NCBI RefSeq assembly: GCF_036370855.1
Contig: NC_088112.1
Location: forward strand, 16,112,469 to 16,176,468
Direction of reading: 5' to 3'
Origin: Dromaius novaehollandiae
Taxonomy: Eukaryota > Chordata > Aves > Casuariiformes > Dromaiidae
DNA: 64,000 bases
Both the position numbers and the translations under genes were made by a program. Positions 24,701 to 36,930 of this stretch are shown piece after piece. Below the pieces are notes generated by a model, which did no database searches, had not been told where the DNA came from, and was given only the letters and a program-made list of their open reading frames with translations. Numbering within the stretch: position 1 is the stretch's first letter; the number at the start of each line of letters is the position of its first letter.

Positions 24701-27700
24701 CAAGGATGGGCCGGCGCTGCCGGCAGGGCGCTCCCGGCCCAGGGCTGCCACGGGAACGTGGGTTGCAGTGGATCCACGGGGAGCCGGTGGCAGCGGCTGT
24801 CCCAGCCGAGAGAGTCCTAATCTGGACAAAGTCTCCTAAAGAAGAAGCAATTACTGTGCCTGAGCAGAAGCAAAACCACCGGAGTGTTTTCGGATGTTTC
24901 TCGATGTCTGGATGTATTTTCCAAGAGGAAAGAGAGGGGGAAAAGGAGCATGAAGAGAACTGCTCCCCAAAACAGGTTCTGCACACCCGGCGAGCCCTGC
25001 TCGTGCCCCGCTTTGCGTTAGTTGAGAGCTTCTGCTCTTCTGGCTACAGCGAGGAGAGAGAACGTTAAGCCGTTCGACGGCAGCATCTCTTCTCACACTT
25101 GTCACATCCCCATTTACACAGCACCACGCCAGTGCTGCAGAGAAACGTGCTAATGAGAATGCAACAAGCAAAGCGGCCAACATCCAAGAGAGGCACCACC
25201 AAAACTTAAATCTCACCATAGCCCGCTATGCTTTTTCAAAGAATCTCTTGATATTGTTCACAGATGAAGGCGAGAGAAGACACTAAACGGTCTTGACAAA
25301 GTTTTAGTGAAAGCTAGACTTTTAATTTATGCCTTAAACCATTTTAACAAAAGTAAAACTAAGGAGGAAACTTGACGTCAACTTTTAAAAATAGATAATG
25401 GTGTTTAGAAAAAACAGACTGAAATTTAGCATGCACTTCCCTAATGCATGCTCACTGTTATCTTAGCTAAAAAGCAGGTAGCCTGGTTCCTTGCAAGACA
25501 CTGGTATTTTTGTTTTTTAACCCCCCACCTTTGGTATTTTTTATTGAAGAAAAAACAAACAAACAAACCCCAAACTACCCAAATACCAAGAATTGTTTTC
25601 CATTAAGCAGACTCGATTCTAAATTTTATTATATTCATTGCAGAAGCAAATTTGAGAGTTTCCATAACTCTTATTGTCTGCATGCTTACACCAGTATTAT
25701 TTTTTGAACATATTGACAGATATGCTTTGATAGTCAGACCTCCCAAAGCTTTCATAACTCTACTGAAATCTAAAATTAGACAGCTACAGTCACTATAAAT
25801 ACCATTCCGTAACATTTTAAAAAGACATTCCAAAGCATTCAACCAAATTTGACCAAATTTTGTGTCCACATAGGAAAACACATTGTTCTACATTTGAGTA
25901 TAGACAATATAATGCACTATGGAAAAAATTATTTTGCTAATGACAATCAATCACAAAGCCTCTTCAGGCAAATGAGCTAAGTAAACAATCCCTACATCCT
26001 TAACGCAAGAGCGACGGCGAAGCAACGGATACAGCAGTCTTGCAGGGGAGGGTGGGATTAAAAAAAAAGGAAAAACAACAAGAATCTTAGAGCTTAATGA
26101 GCAGTAGTTTACAGAAGCATGTTAAATTTAAAAAGCTAAAGGTGTCACTGTGGAATTTACTGTATAAATTCCTTCAAGTGCAGATTCATCAATATAACAG
26201 TTAATAAGCCAAATATAGCTGTCAGGCAAAAAGCACTGTAAAAAAAAAAAAATCAGTGTTCTATTTTTGGAACTGCTTATTTTAAGGGAGACATATATTG
26301 AATGGTCAGTGTTAAAGAGCTACTGTATAATTTTGCTGTGGATATTTCTGAATTATCGTGCAAAGTCAGAGGCAAGCTCCGGAGAGCCTGCTATCTTCCA
26401 CTGCTTTCTTTTCCGTCTGTTTGTCTGACAGCTTGCTTTAAGCGATTGCCGATTCTTCCAGGCTCCTGACACTGCACACGTGGTGGACACGCGGGGGCCC
26501 TTACAGAAAGCCCATCCAGAGCAGCATCCCACCGCGAGCGCTCACCGGCAGCACCTCCTCGGTGCTAGTGAAGGTCATGGTGAGTGACACAGAGGAGCCT
26601 TAACACCCACCAGGCTGCAAGTTTGGCAGATATTCACATTTAATAGGTAAAAAACACTGCAACGGATGTATTTTCTAATAAAACAAAAAAAAGAAGGTAG
26701 TGGGAAGCCTGATTTCACCCCTGGATGTTAAAGAAATCCTCTACTGATAGAGGATCTGGCTTTAATACAAACCAGTATACAAGACTGTGATTATATAATA
26801 TCCTTTATTAAATTAATTTGTTAGTGGCACAGCCACTAACGGCTGACACGGCCTTAAAAGGACTGCTGGCACTTGGAAGCTGACTTCCCCTCTAGAACAC
26901 AAAACTGTCTGGTTCTTTTTCAATAAAAGCACAGAATGCTATTTTCATCCTTAGTTACTGTTTCTACAAAAATAAGCTACTGTAATCTACTCCCTCCCTT
27001 CCCTCACTCCAAGTCATCTGCAACCTCTGGTCACCTCATGGTGCAACGGAGGGTCTTCATGAGCACCCCCTCCCCGTATAAACAGGGATGGGCTAGGTTG
27101 GGATGTCTAACAGTTATATCGATGGGATATACTGTTTAGCCTCCCCATTGTTACTGTGTTCCTTAGCTCTACAAAGGTCAAGGAAATGATATTTTGCTTA
27201 TGTTTCGCCTCTACCGCCAGTACTGATTACGTTGCCCATTCAAACATAAACACTGGGGACAACTGCTTTAAGCAAATCATGCATTTCTGGTACCAATGTG
27301 ATCTTGGGAAGTATTTTTTTTTTTTTAATATAAACTAAGACAAAAGAGAAGATAGAGCAGGACAAAGTCTGCCCTCCTGAAATTTCCCCAAACATCTGAA
27401 TAATCTCAGTAAGCACGGAAATAAGGTAATACCATCAGCTGAACAACGTTAAAAAAAAACATAGTTCTAGTAAAGGTGATGTATGAGTAGTCTATGAGAG
27501 ATAAACAGCTATAAAGCACACAAGGGCCCACTATTAATAACCCGTGTGTCTGAACAGAGACGCACAGCTATTGCATTTCCATAAAAGCTCTGATCCTTCT
27601 TCTGGCGATCAAATTGGAGATCCATGAGAGAAGGGGAGGGAGCAGGCCTTCTCCAGCATGCCCTGGGATTTACCTAAGCAGCAAAAAGACTCCTTCGGAG

Positions 27701-30700
27701 GCTGTGAACAGCGAAGGCAATTGACACTAAAAGCAATGCCAACACCTTGCCAAACACACTCATGTTTTGGGTTGCTTTCTCACTGACCTGGAATCATGCT
27801 GCTTGACCAGCCTAAGGAATCACCATCCCTCTCCTCCACCTTGTACTCTGAAGGTCTCGTTTAGCTGTGCAAAATTCTTCATTAACGGAAATGGGCTTTT
27901 CAGCATGGTAGATGGTAATTTTCTTCATAAATCGCACGCTGCTAAGTGCGCACGTGGTGTTGGCTCAGTACTAACCCTCCCCACACGCACACCTTGGCCA
28001 GCAAGGAGCACATGCATCTTGATGGTCTGCCACTGAGCCAGACACAGCTCAGCGCCAAGGGACAGCACATCCGTACATCTCAGTTATGTAATGCACGCTT
28101 TTGGACGACCAGATACTCTCAAATCCAAGTGCCTCCGAAGGGAAGACGGCACACGGAGCTGTTACAAGCTGATCTTTACTACAGTGAACCATCAGGCCCA
28201 AAGGCAGCAGGTACCAGCATGGGGCATAACCGCAGCTCAAGAGGGGATATAATTTTGCCGGAATTAGGAATTTGCGTTTGCACTGGGGTGGGGAGGGTAA
28301 GAGGCATAGGCTAAGCACATTTCTTTTCTATTGCTGTTTTGACATGGTTTTCTTTTGACTATTTCACCCAAAGGGGAAGAAAATGCTCCCCTCAAGACCA
28401 GAGCACTTCAGTTAATTCCACCTACTTTTCCCAGCATTTAAGTTAAACACTCATCCCCACTTTTCATGATCACAAGTGATACATACAGTAACTCTGACAG
28501 TTATGCTTACATACAAAGAAATAATGCAGCAAGACCGCTCACGGAAAAAGTACGCTTGAAGCTCCAGCAGCTGTATTTTAAGGCACAGAGGAGTCGACTG
28601 CTCTCGAACAGAAAGCCACCGGGCTTACCCAAGAGCCTCCTTTATTGTTCAAATAGTATTAAGGGAGTTAAACGCAATATGCTGGAAACTATGCTACACT
28701 GGAGGAAACGTCCATTGTAAAGTTTAAAAACTCCTGTTAACCCAGAGAGGTTCCAGTTAGCATTAACCGCTTTCAGGACAAGTTGAGCTCCACGCTAACA
28801 TCAGCTGGAGACCCTAATGAACTACTGCACACTCCAACATTTCCTTTTTGATAGCTGAGAAGTATGTAAAAGTGTTCTTCATTAAATTTAAATGGGCTCA
28901 TTAATAAAATATTGAGGATGTGCTACTTTAAGGCATAAGGGAAAAAATGTATAAGTTGGAGATAACGTTATTTCTATTTTTAAATACGTCCCACAGAGGC
29001 ACCCAAGATAGATGAGAAGTGCTAAGCCCATCCTACAAGCTTATTTATTTATTTAATACTGCTTAGGTGCTATTTTTAACTGTGGAATACAGCAAAAGGC
29101 ATCCACTAGAAAAATTAAATTGGTTATAGGTTTCCTCACACAGGTTATACAAGTAAGGTATCTGTCTGGAAACGATGTTAAAGAGATGTGGGTTTTTTTC
29201 CTCAGCTCCCTAGGGTTTTGGAATGAAAGAGTAATTTTACTTTTGCAGCATCAGCTAGGCTAGCGTCTACATCTGCAAACCTCTGTCACTCCCTGCTCCC
29301 TCCCCAGCTCTCCACTTTCCGCAAGGTTTAATTTTGTAAGTAATACACACAATGTGCTTGCCCCACGGGACAGTTAAGATACAGCTGTATGGGTTTGGGG
29401 GCTTTTTTAAGCCTCAGTAGCGCACATACAAAAGACATGAGAAGAAATGCCCTGGCCTCATGTTAACAATTTATTGCATTATTTTGCAGAAGAGCTATTT
29501 GCTCAGCAGAGAACATAGATAAAAATACTCCATTTTTTTCAATAAAGGTAAGAATAATTCACCCTAGTTGATGTTGGTTAGTTTTCCTGAGGAATCAATA
29601 TTCTTTGAGGAACTAAGAAATCAAAGGAACAGCGTCCCATTCTCATTTGCCAACCCTCCGCCCCACCACAAATACAAGTTTTCATGCACAAAAATGCCAG
29701 AGCTACATGTCAAATTATTCACTTAGGGGAAAAAACCCTTGACTTGGGTGACGATGACCCTTCATCTTCCTAAACCCTTGCTTTCTTTGAGGAACTGCAG
29801 AGCACTTTCACGCCCAGCCTGAGCAGCATGCTCTCCCTAAACTCCGGGGAGGCATCCCGGCATTCCCGAGCAGCTTCTACCAGGGTTTCTGGTGAGCCCG
29901 AGTGCTGCACAGGCACTTATATGTGGTACTTAAGGAGGCTCTGCAAGTATTTGGTTTCCCATTCCAACTGCGTTACAGTGGACGCAGGCCTGGTCTGCAC
30001 GTGTACGAAGGCTGTAGAAGGCAAGAGGGGCACAAAAGACAAATTTGTGAGGTGACACCTATGTTAGTTATCAGTCTATAATTAAATGTAGATGGCGGAA
30101 AGTCAGGTAAGCACAGGACTGGGCTGCTAATGCACATACAGCACCAAGAGACATGCTGGAGTTCTTGTTTCCCTTCTTCTTAACTTTGCACTGACTGAGT
30201 TCTTCTAAACAGAAATACAGAGTTTTTTGGTGTTCTTTGGAATGAGGACAGTTTAAAGTGTTTGTTCTACCTGCTCAGAGATCAGCTCAGTTTGATGGTA
30301 ACAATCATTACTGAGCCCATAAATACAAGGCTTTTATTTATAAGCTATTCATGCATGACACTAGCAATGCTTGATGACTAAGAAATACAGGAATTTCTAA
30401 AGGAAGTAGCTTTCTCTGTGGTGGAAAGGTCACACAACACAAAACTACGCAAGCCGTTGATGCACAAGACAAGTATCACCAGTGGGAAGGCAGAAAGATG
30501 GATTAAAAAAAATACCTCAATCTTTTGAGTAGAGGAAAAAGAAAGTCATGCTAAACTCGAGACCATCCTAGGATAAATATTCAAAATATTCTCAAGTTCT
30601 AGACTAACTGTGTTGGGAATCTGACCCGAAAGCCAGGCCTGGCTTGGGCAATAAAGCCCCTAATACAATTTTGATTCTGGCCTTGTTTCCGAAATATTCC

Positions 30701-31938
30701 GAATATTCTGTATGTGGGCCGTTGAACACAGGCGCCAGTCTGCCACTGGCTGGCGGTCCCCCACGCGTATTGTCTGCTGAAGAGCCAAAATTCAAGTGTG
30801 CACATATTTCCTTCCTCTCGAGTATTAAACGCAACAAAATTAAAAGAGCTAATTCATCCTAAATTCCTCAGGCTGCCCCAAGCAAACAAATCCGAGTTAC
30901 CTGCCCAGTTTCAGATTTTTGCTTGCAACCGAGAACTGCTGGGACTTAAAGCCTGAAACTCTGAACTTAATAAGCAGTTAGCCAAGAAACTAAGAAACAC
31001 TATTTTCAAAATTTGGTAGAGTCAAAACTATCTACTGCACATCCTCCTTTCCCATAGGTAAAGTCCACAGATGCACAAGTGAGTCCATCCCCACATCCGA
31101 AGACACCCTCTTCCAAGCACACTTCAAACGCTTAAACTTTCCCACTTGAAGAAAATCCTCCTCCGCAATCACAAGTTGTTATGCCGTTCTAATGATAGGA
31201 AGTAGAGACCTAACATGTCAAACAGCTTTTTTGCATGACTTGATGTCATGAATTTAACATTTCCTCTGGAAGTGTTGTTCATATGTACACTTGCGCAACA
31301 TTTAAACTGAATACATAATCTAATATTGCCAAAATAGCTCATTACCAGGGTCTTGTCAAATTCCATAACCACATTATACAAATGATGGCCCTCTCCCTAC
31401 AAAAGCATGCTCTGTGATTCAAGTTTTTATTTATCGAAACAATCATGCTTCTATCAGTCTTTTATATAGTGGAAACAGAGTCAGACTGAGAATGAGACCC
31501 CCATAGTGGAGGGTAGACACATACTAAGAGGCAATTCTTTATGCTAAGCTAAAAGCTAATCTGGAGAACAATTCATATACACAATAAGAAATCAAGGTGG
31601 AAGGCAATCTATATTTTGCTAAAGTTACTCCATACATAACATTAAGCCTCTTCACCTCTACCGTTTTTATCTTAGCAACTAAACTAAAAGGAAATGCCAA
31701 ACAAGGCACTAGCTATTTTAGGTCTGCATATACTCAGTCTCCAAGATATTCATTATTTCCAATTATCTGAATGGTGACTTAGATTTATCACTCATTTCAG
31801 CTATCCATTTTGCCAGACACTTCTCCTGAATACAGCACCCCTCTGGTTCACAAGTTTCTTGTTGCTCCAAATGGTTTCTCAGCTGCCAAAGTTCCCACCT
31901 TCTTCTGGGATATTTTTGACAATGTAAATGTTTTGGAA

Positions 31939-31967
31939 GGAAAAAAAAGGAAAAAAAAGGAAAAAAA
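31939..31967 (+). repeat. Short tandem repeat, GGAAAAAAAA unit x3
   Basis: Three copies of a 10-bp unit (GG followed by eight A; the last copy has seven A). It is a simple repeat in intron 2, about 1.9 kb downstream of the exon 2 donor. Confidence 0.9.
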
Positions 31968-33864
31968 TCACGCTGTCAATTCAGGAGAATACTCTGCTGT
32001 TTTCTGGACACAGAACATATTTAATATTCTGTTTAAAATATAGTATCGATATATAAAACTATGAAGCCTAGTAGCTAATTTAGGCTTTCCAGACTCTGGC
32101 CAGTTTTATAAACTGCTGCAAAGAAAGAAACATAGCATGACAAGCACAGGCAGAAAGAGGTCTTCTAGTATCAGTACCATGTTAGACAGCCTAATTCCTC
32201 TCTCCATTCACCCCTCACCCAGCTGAGAGAGCTTAGCCAGGGACAGATAGAAGAACTGAGCGAATCTGCCCTAGGAAGTTTACTGCCCAGATCTAAAGCG
32301 ACTTGTGCTAGAACAGGCTTGTTGAAAAGTCATACTAGCTCATAATAGGGGAATTATTTTTCTCTCCTCAACTCACTGAGCCTAAAATGCCATACAAACC
32401 TCCAACATGTTGTTGAGAGGAGAGCTGAGATTTCCTTGGCACTAGGAGATTCTGGAAATAACTGACCAATTTTTCTTTAAAACTACAGCTACTACAGAAA
32501 TCATTTCCATATGCATAATTGCCCTTGACAAAAAACTCAGTCGTATCAGTCAAACCAACAAAATAAAGCCGCCTTGAAAACAAACGATCAGAACGAATGA
32601 TTTGGAGGACTACAAATAGACAGCCCACAAGTCATGGAAAAGCCAGGTCATATTCCAACAATAAAGGTTTCCATCTCTCAGCTACATTAAAAAAATCCAA
32701 CTCTGACTGAACAGAAGCAAGAAAACACAACATGCTGATCCACAACTGCTAGTAATGTTTCACACTTAAGTGTAGGACAGGCTGCAGGGACAGACAGACA
32801 AACCCCACAATAATTGACAAAAATCTACCCCCTCTTTCCAAACTGAATACATGATCTATCATGACTTGTTCAGGAAATTGAGGCCCTGAACAAGAAAAGG
32901 AGAAAAAGGCGCTATGAAAAGTCAACCTCACAGACATTAGTTACCCCAGAGAGCAATGTACAGGGTCTTTCAAATCATCCTTTCCTCTTCCCAGGAGACC
33001 CTAGGCAGCAAACGTACAGTGTCTTTTATACAGCATTTAAGTATGCAACCGGTCCAACATGAGGTGCAAATCTCTTCATGCTTCTTCTCAAACTGGGGAC
33101 TCCAAGCACAGCCTAACCAGAATACGCATCTGCTTCAGTTTAGCTTTCTTTTAGTTTTACATGTTTTTGAAGTTTCACCCTCATACATTCAGGTTACTGA
33201 AGCTATAAATCCATTCAAACTCTTTTTTAACAGAGAACTGGCACTGTATTTCTCCTGGGCATAAATGGAAGTGATTCATTTCAGAGAGGCAGAGAGAGGG
33301 GAACAAACGTGGAACAACCAGAATTCAGAACAAGAGTGAAAGGGAGAGTACCTGAAATGATAAGCACTTACTGTGCACACTGCACAAGATCTCAAAACAG
33401 TTTGCCAGCCTCAAGTTTTTGGGAAAAATTTTCAGAAAAGAAAGTTTAAAAAAAAACCCAAAACGCAAGGTGTCAAAAGGAATCCATGACACTAGGAAAA
33501 ACTACTGCCTTCAAAGTGAGGCTGGAAAAACTTAGCAAAACTGCACCTTAGAAAATCTCAGGTGTTTCAAGAGATTATGGAAAGTCAAGAGTGTTGTCGA
33601 TGGAGATCAGATACTTAAGCTGTGCATTAATACCTCATAACAGATCATACATTCAAATCTAAATAACTATAAAAAGCTAGCTCTTGTTGGCCCCTCTATA
33701 CCCTAACACAATTCTGCTTTGAAACACCAAGTAGAATTTGTGCATTCTGAAATAAAACTATTTAAAAGTATTACATGTGTGCGTGTCAACTGATTTTCAG
33801 GTTAAAAATGCATTTGGATTAGCCTACTGCTACGCTTTTTGCAGGCCACATCCGCCTTAGAACA

Positions 33865-33870
33865 ACCTAC
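33865..33870 (-). other. UBTD2: 5' splice site of intron 2 (GTAGGT)
   Basis: The minus strand reads CATG then GTAGGTTG. The exon ends after the first base of the Gly103 codon. The joined exon 2/exon 3 frame reads [13 protein letters not shown], as in other UBTD proteins. Confidence 0.85.
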
Positions 33871-34107
33871 CATGTGGTAGTGTTATGTTTGCACCGTCAA
33901 TGATTGCTTGTGCCAGTTCGTGATCATTGCTCTCGAACGCGTGTGCAGCAGCCTTGAGGGCATCCCAGATCTCCTTGCGGCCTTCGAAAGCTGGCGCCGT
34001 GTCCCAAAACTCGTCTCTCTTGCTGCGCAACTGTCCGTCTGTCATGGGGTAATCACTTTTCCATTTCGGTTTCTCTTTTTTCAAGGGCTGATTACGACCG
34101 AGAGCAA
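33871..34107 (-). CDS. UBTD2: UBTD2 coding exon 2 (ubiquitin-binding domain)
   Basis: This 237-bp internal exon encodes most of the N-terminal UBTD domain (residues 24-102 plus the first base of Gly103, if exon 1 gives 23 residues). It starts [16 protein letters not shown], with a basic cluster. It contains the hallmark [20 protein letters not shown] and [15 protein letters not shown], and ends with helical [17 protein letters not shown]. The domain is reported to bind ubiquitin and to be shared with UBTD1. The [15 protein letters not shown] segment matches UBTD2 as I remember it and differs from UBTD1. Both flanks are canonical: acceptor CTGCCCCACAG at 34108-34109 with a long pyrimidine tract, and donor GTAGGT. 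Both boundaries are phase 1, so skipping this exon would keep the frame but remove the domain. No stop or frameshift is present. Confidence 0.96.
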
Positions 34108-34170
34108 CTGTGGGGCAGAAAGAGGAAGGGAAATAAAAGAAAAAAAAGAGACAGAAAAAAAAAAAAAACA
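34108..34170 (-). other. UBTD2: 3' splice site and polypyrimidine tract of intron 1
   Basis: The minus strand shows a run of about 14 T, then CTGTCTCTTTTTTTTC, then CCCTTCCTCTTTCTGCCCCACAG just before exon 2. This is a strong acceptor. Exon 2 then begins TTGCTCTC, so exon 1 must supply the first base of the Val24 codon. Confidence 0.85.
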
Positions 34171-35215
34171 GCATAAAGTTACTAAGTTCCCAAAGCACCC
34201 TTTTGGTCATGAAGTTCAAAGCAGCAAAAGTTGACTTTCTGGCAGTAATGATCCTTCTCTTCACCCTCTCCAAGGCATCATCTCCCTCTGTCTAGACTCT
34301 AATTTCTTTCTACCTCTTTGAAAATTTATGGCACTACCTCCCACTTGTTGATTATACCTGTGTCTCTGGGTGCCCCACAACTCCCCGAGCAGCACCCTGG
34401 CCCCACGACTGCTGCCCAACATGGGAATCGGGCGGCAGGGGTAGTGGCAGCCCGATGAGAAGCATGTTAGGTGAACGTCAGGGCACAGCCGACAACACTG
34501 CCCCAGGGTCTCCTGCCCACCGTGCCAGCACCACGCGACAAATGCAACCCTCCTTAAATAAGAGTTCTATGCTAAGCATTTTTCTTGCTCTCTCTCCTTT
34601 TCTAAAGAGTATTAATTCAAAGTAAATATACATAGAATAAAGGCAAATAAGAAGTACAAAGGCTCGAACTGTTAACAAGCTCAGAAATCGCTAAAGAATA
34701 ATCCAGGAATCTGTCAAGCCTTAATAAGTGGTTACTTCTTCTACAGTAAACTTGAGAGTATTTGTTTCATTTTAACTGCAGCAATGTTTATGCAATAGCC
34801 AGTTAAGATAATCACATAGGTCTAATGCTGCTGGATTAAAACTACCTGCTCAGTTTGAATGAGAGCTTTGTGAAGAACATGCTAAAACCTTTCTGCACTT
34901 GCTTCATTTATATGAGTAAGGGCTTATTTCTACTTCTGTCTGAGAAAAGTGCCCAGAGGTGCCTGGGAGCAGGATGTGTGAATGCCTCTTTCCTTACATA
35001 CATATTACACTCTGTCACTAAGATCTGCCTAAAACATATCCTGGGGCCTGAAGAAGTCCATCATTTGGGCTTTTCTGCTGTGGCTCACATGAGAAAAATG
35101 GAAGAGACTGCTTCTGAAGTCATAAATTTTAATGAGCATTTTAATACTGTGATGGAGACCAAATACATAAAATTGACTTTTATTGTTCTACAAAAAGGAA
35201 CATTAAGATTGTACC

Positions 35216-35247
<32 letters not shown>

Positions 35248-35266
35248 TATTTATTTATTTTTATTT
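35216..35266. repeat. (AT)n microsatellite with TTTA-rich tail
   Basis: An AT run of 25 nt (35216-35240) is followed by a phase slip, another 10 nt of AT, and then TTTA-type repeats to about 35266. It is unstable, melts easily and is likely polymorphic. The 128-residue open frame that ends in it (34855-35241) has alternating Ile-Tyr at its end from this repeat and is not credible. Confidence 0.95.
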
Positions 35267-36784
35267 GGCAGAGACCACAAATCAGTTGTCCCAATTGTGG
35301 AACACAACACGGGGCCTGGGAAGGATTCTCTGAAATAAAAGGGAAAAAAAGGCAACAAACTTCAGCGCACACCAGAAAGTTTTTCTCCCTGCAATAGTTT
35401 AAAAAAAAGCCATATATTTAAACCTACTGCTGGCAGTTAAGGCTCTTGCTGAAATGGGACTCTGTGACAACAGCACGGGGAAGAGCTGAATGACAAACCG
35501 CAAAAACAGTTCTCACCACGGCCCAAGACCACAAAGCCTTGAATACATAGTTTAGCTGTCTCCAGAGGGAACAAAATGCCCTTCAACAGTTAAACCAGAT
35601 TTAAGGGTGCCTGCAGCTGAAAATAAACTCTCTATATGGGAAAGGCCATAAAAACTAGGTGATGAATACCAAATGCTCCTAAAAGGCAGGTAAATTGTGC
35701 AGGAGTCGAGCCCGTGGAAGATCCCAGTGTGCCCAATACTCCCTTCTCTTAGACACCCCCCTTTTTCTTTAAAACTCTCCCTAGCCAAGAGTTGGCTACA
35801 GCTAACAAAAAACTTTGTCCCTCCTCAGCCTTACTCCCACGTTCAGATTTAAATGGAAAAAATAATCACCTAACATCCAAATAGTCTTCATAGTTCTTAA
35901 CTCTAGACCTATACTGTATCTCCACAGTTAACTACAAACCATTTTTATGAGGATTCACTGCAGCTCTTCAGTGCAAGAGCAGCATGTGTGGGTGGGGGAC
36001 AGGACTGAGAACACTCAGTTTCGATACACTGGAAATACTAATTTCAGGTATGCTGTAATACTTGTATGTTGGAAAAAAAAAAGTTAATTTGCAAAAATAG
36101 TATTTTCTTTAAATATCCTCTCCCCTTCCTTGATTTCCTCTGCTGCAGATGCACCCAGCTCCGTTTCAGAAGGGCACCCGCGTCGCAGAAGCCCGACACC
36201 GAAACGAATTGGGTCCCGGGGCTGACCACGGGTGTCTGGCATTGCGGAAAGCACTGAACTTCTCACAGTCTTTAGGCAGACTAAAACACAGACTCGAGGT
36301 TACAGCTTGCCCCCTTATACCATCTGACTTTACACAACCAAAGAAACACCTCCTTCAATTCATAATTCAGAATAACTTTCCCACTTAAGGATCTGAAGCT
36401 TAAGTCATTGAAAGCAGGATACGTAGAAGAACTTTTGATGACAAGGTGACATTTCCAAACAGGAGAAGGCACGAGCGCTTTTCAGATTAAAGAAAAACAC
36501 AGTAGAGGACCTATTCGCATGGCAACTAAATCAGATAATAATTACAAGTAGCAAACGACAATTGCATGGCGCACGCGCAATTCCTCCAGCTGTCGTTCCG
36601 TATCCCGTGCAGAAACCAACAACACTAAACTTCTGAAACAGAGCCCTTTCAAGTGACCACAAGCGTTTACTGCTTTTTGTTTCCATGGGATTGCTTCCCT
36701 GAGATTGCTTCCATTTGCTTTTCAAAGAAGTGCTGACCGTTTAACAGACTTCAGAATAGCAAACCTAAGTGTTTACAAAGCACC

Positions 36785-36930
36785 GAGTTTCCTGGCAAGC
36801 CGCAGCTGCGACCAGTCCAAGTCTCAGCGGCGCACACGCCAGCGAGGAGCTAAGGACGCCGCAGCCGAGAACAATGGTGGCGGTGGCAGCCCAGACGAGA
36901 GGGACTGCATGCGTTAAACGCATCTCGCGA
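36785..36930. promoter_or_regulatory. CpG-dense cluster in intron 1
   Basis: About 16 CpG occur in roughly 145 bp, although the flanks are AT-rich. An ATG at 36874 in fair context (ACAATGG) opens a 55-codon plus-strand frame (MVAVAAQTRGT...) ending at 37041 that I do not recognise. A perfect 7-bp inverted repeat around one base (ATGCGTT-A-AACGCAT) lies at 36909-36923. It may be a small CpG island, enhancer or divergent promoter. It is shorter than standard island criteria require. Confidence 0.4.

Larger units (their letters stand above)
9582..33870 (-). other. UBTD2: UBTD2 intron 2 (24.3 kb)
   Basis: This GT-AG intron starts GTAGGTTG at 33870 and ends CTAAAG at 9582. No nested exon is recognisable; the open frames inside are short, overlapping and match nothing I know. 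It holds a CTCF-like motif at 10781-10794, a CpG island at about 12060-12420, a CR1 fragment at 15660-15732, GC-rich patches at about 19170-19380 and 24660-25080, a low-copy-looking GC-contrasting block at 30604-30837 and a 10-bp A-rich tandem repeat at 31939-31967. The rest appears to be ordinary AT-rich intron. Confidence 0.9.

Noticed and set aside
9184-34107. Assignment as UBTD1 rather than UBTD2
   Set aside because: The linker ([10 protein letters not shown]), the Ubl sequence and the NPTPVEN terminus fit UBTD2; UBTD1 has a longer acidic Glu/Gly linker and a different C-terminus.
34855-35241. 128-codon plus-strand frame
   Set aside because: Its end is alternating Ile-Tyr from the AT microsatellite and the rest matches no family; it is intronic chance ORF.
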